Below, in pieces: positions 32,659 through 41,422 of a DNA stretch of 64,000 bases. Below the pieces are notes generated by a model. That model ran no database searches and was not told the DNA's origin. It saw only the letters and a program-made list of their open reading frames with translations. The translations under genes and the position numbers were made by a program. The first letter of the stretch is position 1; each line of letters starts with the position of its first letter. The DNA is from Pseudomonadota bacterium (GTDB lineage: Bacteria > Desulfobacterota > Desulfovibrionia > Desulfovibrionales > Desulfovibrionaceae), in the NCBI GenBank assembly GCA_018817515.1, contig JAHIUD010000021.1, positions 1-64,000 on the forward strand, in the 5' to 3' direction.

Positions 32659-33275
32659 GGCCCTTACCACTTACCACCGAAATGGCCCTGGCGGCTATCC
32701 TGGGCCGCAAGACGGAGACGAGAAGGCCGCTGAGTCCGCAGCCGGATTGGTCGTCTGAGGTCCGGCACACGCGCCTGGATGGCATGATCTGGCCCATTGG
32801 CTCGATGGGCCAGCAGTGCGGCATGGCCCTTCCGCTTTCCAGGCTCCCCTTCGGCCTGCCCGGACAGCGCCTCTGGTTGCGTGAGCCGGGCCGCGTGGTG
32901 GACATAAGCCAGAGCGCAGAAGAGTCCGTGCATTTCACCGTTGAGTACCTTGCCGACAAGGCGCGGTGCGGCCTTCACCTCCCGGAGCGGTTCGACCCGC
33001 AGGAAACAAACGTGTGGCCGTCCTGGGTCAAGGAGGGCCACGGCATCCCCAACGGCATCTTCCGCGAGGCCGCGAGGTTCAAGACGGTCGTGACGGCGGC
33101 GCGCGTCGAGCGGTTGTGGGACATCACCGAGGCCGGGGCCAAGGCCGAAGGCTTCGAGAGCCGCGAGGCATTTCTCTGCGCCTGGGATGGCATCTACGGC
33201 AAGCGCCCCGGACTGCGGCAGGTACTAAACCCGTGGGTCAGCGTGACTTCGTGGGACAAGATGGTGCCCGCATGA
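32655..33275 (+). CDS. ASCH/PUA-like phage protein
   Basis: This 206-residue protein starts at an ATGA overlap. PLPLTTEMALAAILGRKTET (2-21), LPFGLPGQRLWLREP (about 68-82), GIFREAARFKTVVTAARVER and LWDITEAGAKAEGFES, then WDGIYGKRPG, follow the pattern of phage ASCH-type proteins (a PUA-related, RNA- or modified-nucleotide-binding fold). The exact substrate is unknown. Confidence 0.75.
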   Translation: MRPLPLTTEMALAAILGRKTETRRPLSPQPDWSSEVRHTRLDGMIWPIGSMGQQCGMALPLSRLPFGLPGQRLWLREPGRVVDISQSAEESVHFTVEYLADKARCGLHLPERFDPQETNVWPSWVKEGHGIPNGIFREAARFKTVVTAARVERLWDITEAGAKAEGFESREAFLCAWDGIYGKRPGLRQVLNPWVSVTSWDKMVPA

Positions 33276-33457
33276 CCGCCGGTAAATTCTTCATCTGCAT
33301 TTGCGTTGCCCTCTACGCACTTGGGGCGTGGATGGCTTTCCGGGACGGCAAGGTTTACTGGCCTGCGATTATTATGATGGGCGGCGCCAGTATCCTTGGT
33401 CTGGTCACCGGCAGCGCGGCACGGTTCGCGTTGGACTTCTTGAGGGGGCAGCCATGA
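33272..33457 (+). CDS. Small membrane protein
   Basis: This 61-residue protein overlaps the ASCH gene by ATGA. Two hydrophobic helices (KFFICICVALYALGAWMAF; YWPAIIMMGGASILGLVTG) are clear. The function is unknown. Confidence 0.6.
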   Translation: MTAGKFFICICVALYALGAWMAFRDGKVYWPAIIMMGGASILGLVTGSAARFALDFLRGQP

Positions 33458-33804
33458 CCTCCCCCTACATCAACGTGGACCTCTACTGCGGCGGCGGCGG
33501 GGCATCCGAGGGATTCCGGATGGCCACCGGGCGCGACCCGGACGTGGCGGTGAACCACGACCCCAAGGCCATCGCCATGCACCAGGCCAACCACCCCGGC
33601 ACCCTGCACATCTGCCAGGACATGTGGACGTGCCCGCCGCGCTGGGCCACCATCGGCTTTATTGTCGCCCTGGCCGCGCAACCGTTTTGGATCTGCGCCA
33701 CATGGCGCGCACGGCCCAGGCAATGGGGCATGTTCGCCATGGCCTGCTGGTACACGCTGGTTTGGGGGTATGGCGCTTGGACGCAATGGGGGAGCAGTTG
33801 GTGA
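33454..33804 (+). CDS. Chimera: start of a C5 cytosine methyltransferase joined to a small membrane protein
   Basis: This 116-residue protein starts at an ATGA overlap behind GAGGGGG. Residues 6-55 (DLYCGGGGASEGFRMA, then VAVNHDPKAIAMHQANHPGT) are motif I and following sequence of a C5 DNA methyltransferase. The catalytic PCQ motif and target-recognition part are absent. From about residue 62 the protein becomes hydrophobic and Trp-rich (WATIGFIVALAAQPFW, CWYTLVWGYGAW), like a separate small phage membrane protein. The join is in frame. It cannot methylate DNA; it is probably the product of a deletion. Confidence 0.65.
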   Translation: MTSPYINVDLYCGGGGASEGFRMATGRDPDVAVNHDPKAIAMHQANHPGTLHICQDMWTCPPRWATIGFIVALAAQPFWICATWRARPRQWGMFAMACWYTLVWGYGAWTQWGSSW

Positions 33805-34133
33805 ACATGAAAGAAGGTGGAAACCACCTCTCGGCCTTTATCGAGAGTGTGGTCAAACAAGCCATTGACGCGGCTATCCGGGACGGTCGTTTGCAGCCCG
33901 CCGCAGCCAAACCTTATGGCGTGGATAAGAAGACCTTGACTACCAAAGAGGTCTCGAAGCGTTACGGCGTGGCCGAGGGCACCTTGGCGGACTGGCGCCG
34001 TGAATCAAAGGGTCCGGCCTGGACCAAGCCGGGCAAGCAGGTGCTGTACCGTGTGCAGGATGTCGACGCGTTTTTTGCGAGGAATGTGGTCAGGACTCTG
34101 GAGTCGGATCGCCTTGCAGGGTCTGCCCGATGA
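33801..34133 (+). CDS. Excisionase-like HTH protein
   Basis: This 110-residue protein probably starts at GTG 33801, which overlaps the previous TGA and has GGGGGAG before it; ATG 33807 is an alternative. Residues about 45-100 (LTTKEVSKRYGVAEGTLADW, GKQVLYRVQDVDAFF) are an AlpA/excisionase-type winged HTH. Its last 44 bases overlap the 3' end of the convergent integrase gene. By place it is the directionality factor for prophage excision. Confidence 0.75.
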   Translation: MNMKEGGNHLSAFIESVVKQAIDAAIRDGRLQPAAAKPYGVDKKTLTTKEVSKRYGVAEGTLADWRRESKGPAWTKPGKQVLYRVQDVDAFFARNVVRTLESDRLAGSAR

Positions 34134-35238
34134 TGGGCAGCAACTTCTTTTGGTGGCCGGGGATCAAATGAGCATACCTCTCTGTCATGGCGATGCTCTT
34201 ATGGCGCATGGCCTCTTTCAGCTCCAGCAGGGTCACCTGGCCGCTCTGAGCCAGCCAGCTGGCAAAGGTGTGCCGCCAGGTATGGAACCACACCTTGTGG
34301 CGAGGGTCGGTCACGCCTTCGTTGAACTTGAGCCTGGCAACGGCGCGCTCAAAGCTCTTGGGGATGCCCCAGGAGAGTTCGCCGCCGTTTTTGGCCTGGA
34401 AGACCAGCGAGCCCGGCTTGCGCTTGTAGGCCAGGAGCATCTCGATGATGTCCTCGGTGGCGTGGACGAACTCCCGGTCACCGTCCTTGCCGGTGAAGTG
34501 GATCAGGCCGGCGTCCTTGTCGATGTCTTGCCTGCGGATGGAGAATATCTCCGTCGACCGCAAGCCGGTCTTGAGGGAGAGCAGGCTCATGTCGTGAACC
34601 AGCGCGCTCGTCTTGGCCAGCTCGGCCAGCAAATTCCTGGCTTCCTCCGGGCTGAAGTACCGCACGCCATCGTTTTGCACTCTGGGCATCTTCCACTTGC
34701 TGTCTTTCTTTGTGGCCAGTGGGTTGGTGCCGGAATACCTGCTCTCGCTGATGGCGTGGTAGATGCAGCGTCGAATGAAGCTGAAGCAGTGTTTGACGCT
34801 CCCTGGAGCGAGTCTCTTAAGGAGCTTGGCCTTGAGCTGGCTGAGCATGTGGGTGGTAATGGATGCGACGGGCACGGCGTCCAGGTCGGCCTTGAGCCCG
34901 GTCTGGTACCGACTCATCTCAATGTCGATGCCCTTGCCCTCGGCCCTGGCCCAGTCCGAGTAGAGCATGACGGCATCGCCCACAGTGTAGCTGCGCCGCA
35001 GGGCAGGGGACTTGCCCTGGGCAACCTGGCCGAGCAGCTCCTGCCTCTTGGCGATGGCATAGCGTTCGGTGATGCCCTCGCTCATCCAGCCCACTGTGTG
35101 CCAGTGACCTTTCTTCTGGGCGTCAATGTACCACACCACAAAAGCCCGGTCAGGCTTGCCAGAGTGCACCCTGGCGCTGCTCTCTCGGTAGTAGACGCCG
35201 ACATGCTTTGTTCGTATGAATTTGCGCGCTGCGGTCAT
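34090..35238 (-). CDS. int: Tyrosine-type phage integrase
   Basis: This 382-residue recombinase inserts and excises the phage at the tRNA-Arg gene. Its catalytic residues are all visible: Arg227 (TGLRSTE), His319/Arg322 (HTWRH), His346 (MRHKS) and Tyr355 (TERYAHL). The N-terminal 80 residues resemble an arm-binding domain, and 85-180 a SAM-like core-binding domain. It lies about 110 bases from the tRNA 3' end, as usual. A long hairpin precedes its start. Confidence 0.97.
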   Translation of the reverse strand: MTAARKFIRTKHVGVYYRESSARVHSGKPDRAFVVWYIDAQKKGHWHTVGWMSEGITERYAIAKRQELLGQVAQGKSPALRRSYTVGDAVMLYSDWARAEGKGIDIEMSRYQTGLKADLDAVPVASITTHMLSQLKAKLLKRLAPGSVKHCFSFIRRCIYHAISESRYSGTNPLATKKDSKWKMPRVQNDGVRYFSPEEARNLLAELAKTSALVHDMSLLSLKTGLRSTEIFSIRRQDIDKDAGLIHFTGKDGDREFVHATEDIIEMLLAYKRKPGSLVFQAKNGGELSWGIPKSFERAVARLKFNEGVTDPRHKVWFHTWRHTFASWLAQSGQVTLLELKEAMRHKSIAMTERYAHLIPGHQKKLLPIIGQTLQGDPTPES

Positions 35239-35257
35239 ATCCGGGCACTAGATGAGC

Positions 35258-35306
35258 ATACCGTGCGTGGCAAGGAATTTATCCATTCCTTATCCACGCA
35301 CGGTAT
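35258..35306. repeat. Long inverted repeat between int and the tRNA attachment site
   Basis: ATACCGTGCGTGG (35258-35270) and its exact complement (35294-35306) form a 13-bp stem. Inside it AAGGAAT (35272-35278) pairs with ATTCCTT (35285-35291), leaving a 6-base loop. The whole is a near-perfect 49-base cruciform directly upstream of int. It could be an integrase/excisionase arm site, a terminator protecting int, or a hairpin in the int leader. Confidence 0.85.
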
Positions 35307-35348
35307 TGCGGTCGGCTCTGAAAGCCTGAAAACCATTGAGGCTCTAAA

Positions 35349-35425
35349 TGGTGGGCAATGCGGGGCTCGAACCCACGACCTTTGGCTTCGGAGGCCAACG
35401 CTCTATCCACCTGAGCTAATTGCCC
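35349..35425 (-). tRNA. tRNA-Arg(CCG), integration site
   Basis: The 77-base gene folds into a full cloverleaf: acceptor GGGCAAT/ATTGCCC, anticodon stem TTGGC/GCCAA with loop CTCCGAA (anticodon CCG), T loop TTCGAGC, and encoded CCA at the 3' end. The prophage joins at its 3' end, so the copy next to the integrase is intact and functional. The attachment core should lie in its 3' half. Confidence 0.97.
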
Positions 35426-35482
35426 GCGAGGGTGAATGGCTACAGTGTCGGCCAGCGGCTGTCAAGGTGAAAGCGGCCTTGG

Positions 35483-36220
35483 CTACAGGCCCATGCTGGC
35501 GAGCAGGTCGTCCACCGAGCCCTGGGTGCTGTCCAGCTGCGGCCCCTGAAGCTCGCTGAGCTTGGTTTTGGCCTGGGCCTGCAGGTGGGTGAAGTCGGCC
35601 TTGGAGTCCGGCGCCTCGGCCCTGGCCTTGATCATGAGCCCGGTGGTCATATACACGTCAAGGACGATTTTCTCTATCTTCTTGATGGTCTCGATGATGA
35701 TCTTGATGCGCTGGCCGGTGAGGTCCTGGAAGCTCAAGGTGGTCATGATGGACATGAGGTCCTGGCTCAGGGAGGAGTTGATGCGGCTCAGCTGCTCGCG
35801 GTCGGCCTTGGACACGCCGCCGGTTTCAAAGGACTTGACGATGTCGGCCAGGGTGTCGGACATGGTCTGCAGGTTCTCGATGGTGTCGATGATCTTGACC
35901 GTGGCCGTCTCCGTGGTTTGGAGGATGGCGTCGAGCTGGTTGGAGGCCTGGCTGAAGAGTTCGTTGGGGTCCTCGTTCAACACGGGCAGGGGCTCGCCGT
36001 TTGCGGTCTTGGCGTGCTTGATCTCCTGGTAGATCTCCTTGAAGCCCTTTTGCAGGTCCTCGTTGACGCGGCGGTAGAATTCGCCTTCCACCAGCGCGCC
36101 GGAGAGCAGCTTGGCGATTTCGCGCTCCACGGTGGCGCTCAAGGTGTCGCGCAGGTCGGCCGTGATCTGGTCGGCCACCTTCTGCATGAGTTCCTGGGTC
36201 AGTATGTTCTGGTCCGTCAT
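35483..36220 (-). CDS. cheZ: Chemotaxis protein phosphatase CheZ
   Basis: This 245-residue protein removes phosphate from CheY-P to reset flagellar signalling. SFQDLTGQRIKIIIETIKKI (about 162-181) is the CheZ active-site helix with Asp and Gln. The long helices before it (about 85-160) fit the four-helix bundle. The C-terminus GSVDDLLASMGL is a CheY-binding type tail. The gene is the last of a minus-strand row. Confidence 0.92.
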   Translation of the reverse strand: MTDQNILTQELMQKVADQITADLRDTLSATVEREIAKLLSGALVEGEFYRRVNEDLQKGFKEIYQEIKHAKTANGEPLPVLNEDPNELFSQASNQLDAILQTTETATVKIIDTIENLQTMSDTLADIVKSFETGGVSKADREQLSRINSSLSQDLMSIMTTLSFQDLTGQRIKIIIETIKKIEKIVLDVYMTTGLMIKARAEAPDSKADFTHLQAQAKTKLSELQGPQLDSTQGSVDDLLASMGL

Positions 36221-36243
36221 GGGGCCCCTCCAAAGAGCGTGCT

Positions 36244-36687
36244 TCAGCGAAGATCGTTCTCGTTCATGTCAACGATCATGGCGCGCACCGGGCAAACGCG
36301 GGTGCACATGCCGCAGGCCGAGCACCGCTCCACGTCGAATTCGACGATGCGGTTCTCCTGGTTCACGCTCAGGGCCTTGGTGGGGCACAGCGAGGTGCAC
36401 AGGCCGCAGTGCATGCACAAATCCTCGTCGCGGAAGATCTTCTGCGAGGCCGGGGTGATCTTGACCCCGTTCTGCTTCAGGTAGGAGATGCCCTTGTGGT
36501 AGTCCACCTCGTGTCCGGCCAGCTCCAGGGTCAGGGAGCCCTCGTGCCGGGGGCTGATGTCCGCCTTGAGGATGTTGAAGCTCAAGTTGAACAACAAGGC
36601 GAGGTTGCAGACAACCGGCCGGTTGGAAACGTCCGGCGGGAATGACAGATAGACGATCTTGCGGAAACCTTTGGCTTCTTCGGTCAT
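36244..36687 (-). CDS. NIL-domain 4Fe-4S ferredoxin (HcyF-like)
   Basis: This 147-residue protein has an N-terminal NIL domain (about 9-75: KIVYLSFPPDVSNRPVVCNL). Two 4Fe-4S sites follow: CMHCGLCTSLCP (about 92-103) and CSACGMCTRVCP. In Desulfovibrio such proteins act with the DUF39 protein in homocysteine formation from aspartate semialdehyde (HcyF). That partner is not in this window, so the symbol is left open. The start is ATG 36687; the frame upstream overlaps the neighbour as shadow. Confidence 0.85.
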   Translation of the reverse strand: MTEEAKGFRKIVYLSFPPDVSNRPVVCNLALLFNLSFNILKADISPRHEGSLTLELAGHEVDYHKGISYLKQNGVKITPASQKIFRDEDLCMHCGLCTSLCPTKALSVNQENRIVEFDVERCSACGMCTRVCPVRAMIVDMNENDLR

Positions 36688-36722
36688 ACTGCGCTCCAAA
36701 CAAGGCCCGGCAGAGGCCGGGG

Positions 36723-37661
36723 CTACTTGTGGTCCTTGAGGAACTGCTTGGCCCTGGCGGATTCGGGATCCTTGGGGAAGCGGTCGATCAGGTCCTGCAA
36801 CACGGCCCGTCCGGCCTTGTCCTTGCCGATCTTGAAGAAGGCCATGCCCTGCTTGAGGACCGCAGGCTTGTACTTGGTGCTCCTCGGGTACTTCTCGATG
36901 ACCTCCTGGTAGGCCAGCACGGCCTTGCCGTAATCCTGGAGGTTGTAGGCGCACTCGCCCACCCAGAACACGGCCTGGGAAGTGTTGGGGTGCTTCTTGA
37001 AGGCCGTGGCGAATTCGGAATAGTACTGGCGGGCCTCTTCGTACTTCTTGGCCCGGAAGGCCGCATCGGCCTTGGCGAAAAGGGCGTCCGCGGTGTTGGT
37101 CTTGACGTCCGGCTTGGCCTCAACCTTGGGCTCAGGCTTGGCTTCGGGCTTGGCTTCGGGCTTGGCTTTGGCCTGCTCGGCGGCGGCGGCCTTGGCCGGG
37201 GCCTTGGCGTTGTCTGCCGTGGGGGCCTGGGCCGGGGCGGCGGCGGAATCGAACTCCATGCCGAACTGGCTTTGCAGCGCGATCTTGATGCTCTGCACGT
37301 CGCGCACGGTATCGGCCAGGCTCGGGCCTTCGCCCTGGGCGTTGGTCAGGGCGTTGAACTTCATGGTCAGCGTTTCCAGCTTCTCCTGCTGCTTGGCCAC
37401 CTGCGTGCGCAGAGCCTCAAGCTCGGCCCAGGTGTTGGCCTGCCTGGCCTGCACCGGGGAGGTGGACTTCTGGATGTCGTCGCGCAGGGATTCCTGGCTC
37501 TTGGCCAGCTCCTCTTCCAGGCGCTGGATGGTCTTGCGGCTTTCCTGGCGGTCGCGGTAGGCCTGATTCTGGAGGGTCTCCATGTCGGACTTGGAGGCGC
37601 ATGCTCCGAGGAGACCTACGCAGACGAGACAGAGCAGCACATTGCGGCAGCTTGTGTTCAT
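36723..37661 (-). CDS. CpoB/YbgF-like TPR lipoprotein
   Basis: This 312-residue protein has a lipoprotein signal ending LLGAC (about residue 21). A coiled coil (about 35-100, YRDRQESRKTIQRLEEELAK) follows, then an Ala/Lys/Pro-rich linker with repeated KPEA units (about 140-180). The C-terminal TPR repeats (DALFAKADAAFRAKKYEEAR, VFWVGECAYNLQDYGKAVLA) are those of YbgF/CpoB, which links Tol-Pal to cell-wall synthesis during division. GGGAG precedes ATG 37661. Tol and Pal genes are not nearby. Confidence 0.85.
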   Translation of the reverse strand: MNTSCRNVLLCLVCVGLLGACASKSDMETLQNQAYRDRQESRKTIQRLEEELAKSQESLRDDIQKSTSPVQARQANTWAELEALRTQVAKQQEKLETLTMKFNALTNAQGEGPSLADTVRDVQSIKIALQSQFGMEFDSAAAPAQAPTADNAKAPAKAAAAEQAKAKPEAKPEAKPEPKVEAKPDVKTNTADALFAKADAAFRAKKYEEARQYYSEFATAFKKHPNTSQAVFWVGECAYNLQDYGKAVLAYQEVIEKYPRSTKYKPAVLKQGMAFFKIGKDKAGRAVLQDLIDRFPKDPESARAKQFLKDHK

Positions 37662-37885
37662 GAGTTTATTCTCCCTCTTTTTCTTCCGAAGCAGAGATAC
37701 GCCAGTCCGCCGAAAAAGGGAACCAGCACGGCGAGCTGCACCCAGGCCAGCTTGGCGTTGCTTGAGCCGAAGTCGCGCCGCAGCGCGTCGTAGATGCTGT
37801 AGCAGGTTATGCCCACGAACAGGGCAGCCCCGGCAAGGATGGCGGTCCATTGCATGGTGGAGAGCTGTGGCACGGAGAAGAACAT
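37658..37885 (-). CDS. PLDc_N-type small membrane protein
   Basis: This 75-residue protein has two hydrophobic helices (MQWTAILAGAALFVGITCY; LAWVQLAVLVPFFGGLAYLC) and ends FGRKRGRINS, as in the cardiolipin-synthase N-terminal (PLDc_N) family. ATG 37885 is taken as start; a TTG at 37984 lies in shadow sequence. It overlaps the CpoB-like gene by ATGA, so they are coupled. Confidence 0.75.
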   Translation of the reverse strand: MFFSVPQLSTMQWTAILAGAALFVGITCYSIYDALRRDFGSSNAKLAWVQLAVLVPFFGGLAYLCFGRKRGRINS

Positions 37886-37907
37886 GAAGGCTCCCTTTGT
37901 CTCTGGG

Positions 37908-38423
37908 CTAGTGCGCCGCCTTGCGCCGCGTGGCATGGGGCCGTTCGCGGCGGTTTTGCATGTACATGGAGACGAGCACGGCAAAGGCCCCGCAGCTAAT
38001 GGCGATGTCCGCCACGTTGAAGGCCGGCCAATGGTACTGGCCGAGGTAGAAGTCCAGGAAGTCCACCACGAGCCCGGTGCGCAGGCGGTCGATGAGGTTG
38101 CCCAGCGCCCCGCCGAGGATCAGCCCCAGGCCCCAGATGAAGTACCGGTCGCCCTTGTCCGCCGTGGTCAGCAGATAGTAGATGAAGCCCACCGCAACGA
38201 TGGTCACGCCCACGAAGAACCAGGTCTGCCAGCTTGTGTCCGGCTGGTTCAAGAACCCGAAGGCCGCGCCCTTGTTCAGCACGTGCACGATGTTGAAGAA
38301 GCCGGGGATAACCGTGTCCGAGGCCCACAGTGCGTACTTCTGCTGGATCACGGCCTTGGTGATCTGGTCGGGCACGATGATGGCCGCGGCAAGCAAGAGA
38401 GCCGTCCTGAGGCGCTGGTCCAT
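37908..38423 (-). CDS. lspA: Lipoprotein signal peptidase II
   Basis: This 171-residue inner-membrane enzyme cuts signal peptides from lipoproteins. Four hydrophobic segments are seen. The two catalytic Asp lie in GALGNLIDRL (about 106-115) and FNVADIAISCG (about 137-147). NKGAAFGFL is also conserved. It lies 11 bases after ileS on the same strand, the very common ileS-lspA pair, and before lipoprotein gene cpoB. Confidence 0.96.
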   Translation of the reverse strand: MDQRLRTALLLAAAIIVPDQITKAVIQQKYALWASDTVIPGFFNIVHVLNKGAAFGFLNQPDTSWQTWFFVGVTIVAVGFIYYLLTTADKGDRYFIWGLGLILGGALGNLIDRLRTGLVVDFLDFYLGQYHWPAFNVADIAISCGAFAVLVSMYMQNRRERPHATRRKAAH

Positions 38424-38434
38424 GCGTCAGTCCC

Positions 38435-41248
38435 CTACAACCCTTGGACCACGGCGGCGCAACGCGGACAGATTTCCGGATGCGCGTCATCGGAGCCCAG
38501 GTTCTCCTCGTAGCGCCAGCAGCGCTGGCATTTTTCGCCCGGGGCCTTGACCACGGAAACGGCCAGTCCCTTGACCTCCTCGGACACGTAGGCGCCCTCG
38601 GGCACGCTGCCGGACTCGTCCAGGCTCGCGCGGGAGACGATGAGGAATTCGCACAGGTCCAGGCCCGGCGTGGCCAGGGCTTCGGCGGCGTCGCCGCTGA
38701 CGTGCAGGGTCACGCGGGTGTCCAGCGAGTGTCCCACGTCTCCGGCCTTGCGCTTGGGCTCGATGGCCTTGGTCACCTCGCCGCGAATGGCCAGCAGGAG
38801 TTCGAAGGCCTGCCGGGTTTTGTCGGGCATGGGGGCCGGGCCTTCGTCCAGACGCATGGAGAAGACGCTTTCGCCGCTCAGGCGGCTGCTTTCAGGCAGG
38901 TAGCCGTAGGCTTCCTCTGCGGTGAAGGAGAGCACCGGGGCCATATCGTGCAGGAGCACCAGAAGCGCGCGCCAGAGCACGGTCTGGGCCGAACGCCGGT
39001 CGTCGCCTGCGCACACGTAGAGGCGGTCCTTGATGATGTCCAGGTAGAAGGCCGAGAGGTCCGTGGTGCAGAGATTGTGCAAGGTATGGTAAACCTTGTG
39101 GAACTCGAAGTCCTCGTAGGCCTGGGCGATGGTCTTGTGGCGGCGCTCCACCAGATCGAGCGCGAAGCGGTCCAGCGGCAGCAGCTTGTCTGCCGGCAGG
39201 GCGTCGGTCTGCGGGTCGAAGTCCGCCAGGTTGCCCAGGATGAAGCGGCAGGTGTTGCGGATGCGCCGGTAGGCGTCCACCAGGCGGTTTAAGATCTCAT
39301 CGGAGATGCGCACGTCCTCCTGGTAGTTCACCGCGGCAACCCACATGCGCAGGATCTCCGCGCCGTGCTTGTCGATGATCTCCTGGGGCGCGATGACGTT
39401 GCCGATGGACTTGCTCATCTTGCGGCCATCGCCGTCCACCACGTAGCCGTGGGTGAGCACGGTCTTGTAGGGAGCGACGCCGCGCGTGCCCACGCTCGCC
39501 AGAAGCGAGCTGTGGAACCAGCCGCGGTGCTGGTCCGAGCCTTCGAGGTACAGGTCTGCCGGGAAGGACAGCTCGCTGCGCTTTTCCAGCACCGCCGCGA
39601 AGCTCGTGCCGGAGTCGAACCAGACGTCCAGGATGTCCGTTTCGCGGCGCCAGTGGTTGCGGCCGCATTTGGGGCAGGCCAGCCCGGCCGGGACAATCTC
39701 TTCCAGCGGGGCCTCGAACCAGTAGTCGCAGCCCGTGGGGTGCTGCTCAAATTTGTCCACCACGCCCATGACCCAGGAGGTCTCGAAATAGGCCTCGTCG
39801 CAGTCCTCGCAGATGAGCGCCACGATGGGCACGCCCCAGTTGCGCTGGCGCGAGATGCACCAGTCCGGGCGGTTCTCGATCATGTTGGCGATGCGCTCCT
39901 CGCCCCAGGCGGGAACCCAGCGCACGTTGTCGTGGATGGCCGAGAGCGCCTTCTTGCGCAGGTCGTTGGCCTCCATGGACACGAACCACTGGGTGGTGGC
40001 GCGGAAGATGACCGGCTCCTTGCAGCGCCAGCAGTGCGGGTAGGAGTGGGTGATCTTCTCCTGGGCGATAAGGTTGCCCACCTGCTTGAGCTTCTCGATG
40101 ACCTTGGGGTTGGCCTCAAAGACGTTCAGGCCAGCGAAGAACTCCACATCGGTCAAAAAACGTCCCGCGTCGTCCAGCGGCGAGTAGACCTCCAGGCCGT
40201 ACTTCAGGCCCACGTCGTAGTCCTCGCGGCCATGGCCCGGCGCGGTGTGGACGCAGCCGGTGCCCGCGTCCAGGGTCACGTGGTCACCCAGGATGAGGGG
40301 CGATCTGCGCTTGTAGAAGGGGTGCGTGGCCTCCAGGCCCTCCAGCTTCAGGCCCGGCACGGTGGCCAGGACCTTGGGCGCGTCCCAGCCGAAGATCTCG
40401 GCGCAGGGGGCCAAGAGACGCGCGGCCATGAGGTAGGTGCTCCCAGCGACCTCGGCCAGCACGTAGTCGAACTCGGGATGCACACACACACCCATGTTGT
40501 CGGGCAGGGTCCAGGGCGTGGTGGTCCAGATGACCACGAAGGTCTTTGCCGGGTCGTATTTGGCGCCCTGGGGTAAAAGCTCCTTCACGCGCTTGTCGGC
40601 CAGGGGGAAGCGCACGAAGACGGACGGCGAAGAGTGGTCGGCGTACTCGACTTCCGCTTCCGCAAGGGCGGTGTGGCAGGAGCAGCACCAATAGATGGGC
40701 TTCTTGCCCCGGATCACCGAGCCCCGGTCCATGAAGTTGCCGAGCTCCCGCGCGGTGGCGGCCTCGTACTTGGGGTCCAGCGTCATGTAGGGCTTGTCCC
40801 AGGTGCCCATGACGCCCAGGCGCTTGAATTCGGTGCGCTGGATGTCCAGGAACTTCAGGGCATATTCGCGGCAGAGCTTGCGGATGACTACCGCAGGCAG
40901 CTCCTTCTTCTTTTTCTTCAGCTCGGTCTCGACCTTGTGCTCGATGGGCAGGCCGTGGCAGTCCCAGCCGGGAACGTACTCGGCCTTTTGGCCGTTCATG
41001 TTGCGCGACTTGACCACGATGTCCTTGAGGACCTTGTTCATGGCCGTGCCCATGTGGATGTGGCCGTTGGCGTAGGGCGGACCGTCGTGCAGGACGTACG
41101 TCTGGCGTCCCTCGTTGGCCGCTACCATCTTGCTGTAGGCGTCGATCTGCGCCCAGAACTTGAGGGTCTCCGGCTCCTTCTGCTTCAGGTTGGCCTTCAT
41201 GGGAAAGCCGGTCTGCGGCAGCCTGAGGGTGCTCTTATAGTCGCTCAT
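38435..41248 (-). CDS. ileS: Isoleucine-tRNA ligase
   Basis: This 937-residue enzyme charges tRNA-Ile. [11 protein letters not shown] (57-67) is the HIGH motif and [11 protein letters not shown] (about 607) the KMSKS loop. [14 protein letters not shown] and the editing domain ([25 protein letters not shown]) are intact. The C-terminal zinc site [17 protein letters not shown] is complete, so this is the bacterial type with Zn. Length is normal. Confidence 0.97.
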   Translation of the reverse strand: MSDYKSTLRLPQTGFPMKANLKQKEPETLKFWAQIDAYSKMVAANEGRQTYVLHDGPPYANGHIHMGTAMNKVLKDIVVKSRNMNGQKAEYVPGWDCHGLPIEHKVETELKKKKKELPAVVIRKLCREYALKFLDIQRTEFKRLGVMGTWDKPYMTLDPKYEAATARELGNFMDRGSVIRGKKPIYWCCSCHTALAEAEVEYADHSSPSVFVRFPLADKRVKELLPQGAKYDPAKTFVVIWTTTPWTLPDNMGVCVHPEFDYVLAEVAGSTYLMAARLLAPCAEIFGWDAPKVLATVPGLKLEGLEATHPFYKRRSPLILGDHVTLDAGTGCVHTAPGHGREDYDVGLKYGLEVYSPLDDAGRFLTDVEFFAGLNVFEANPKVIEKLKQVGNLIAQEKITHSYPHCWRCKEPVIFRATTQWFVSMEANDLRKKALSAIHDNVRWVPAWGEERIANMIENRPDWCISRQRNWGVPIVALICEDCDEAYFETSWVMGVVDKFEQHPTGCDYWFEAPLEEIVPAGLACPKCGRNHWRRETDILDVWFDSGTSFAAVLEKRSELSFPADLYLEGSDQHRGWFHSSLLASVGTRGVAPYKTVLTHGYVVDGDGRKMSKSIGNVIAPQEIIDKHGAEILRMWVAAVNYQEDVRISDEILNRLVDAYRRIRNTCRFILGNLADFDPQTDALPADKLLPLDRFALDLVERRHKTIAQAYEDFEFHKVYHTLHNLCTTDLSAFYLDIIKDRLYVCAGDDRRSAQTVLWRALLVLLHDMAPVLSFTAEEAYGYLPESSRLSGESVFSMRLDEGPAPMPDKTRQAFELLLAIRGEVTKAIEPKRKAGDVGHSLDTRVTLHVSGDAAEALATPGLDLCEFLIVSRASLDESGSVPEGAYVSEEVKGLAVSVVKAPGEKCQRCWRYEENLGSDDAHPEICPRCAAVVQGL

Positions 41249-41422
41249 GGGCTTGTGTGTCCTCCGCTGGGTGTGTCGGCGCCGTATTTCGTCGGCATGC
41301 CTGGATCAATGGAAGGGGGTAACTTGGTGCATCACGGGCCGGAAGTCAAGCCGCCCCCGGTGCGGCGAACTGGGCCGCACCAGGGACAGACGCAGGTCTG
41401 AGGCCGGTTCCGGACACCGGGG
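41249..41422. other. Gap between ileS and the cyclase gene
   Basis: The gap holds a GC-rich hairpin (GGTGCGGC at 41359-41366 with GCCGCACC near 41375-41382) downstream of the cyclase gene. No T run follows it on the minus strand, so it is only a weak terminator. The ileS promoter must lie here, but no clear boxes are seen. Confidence 0.4.

Larger units (their letters stand above)
1..35349. mobile_element. Lambda-like siphophage prophage (left end outside window)
   Basis: The stretch carries packaging, head, lysis, tail, repressor, early and integrase genes in continuous modules, and ends at the 3' end of a tRNA-Arg gene. The late genes follow the lambda order (terminase, W, portal, protease/capsid, FII, Z, U, V, G/GT, H, M, L, K, J), but the lysis cassette sits between head and tail. 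The integrase lies next to the tRNA 3' end, as expected for integration into the tRNA gene. The left attachment site is not in the window. Several genes are frameshifted or chimeric, so whether the phage can still be induced is uncertain. Confidence 0.95.

Noticed and set aside
1..35349. Two different prophages side by side (primase and late genes versus cro operon and integrase)
   Set aside because: No second integrase, attachment site or duplicated module is seen inside. The order makes sense as one circular genome.
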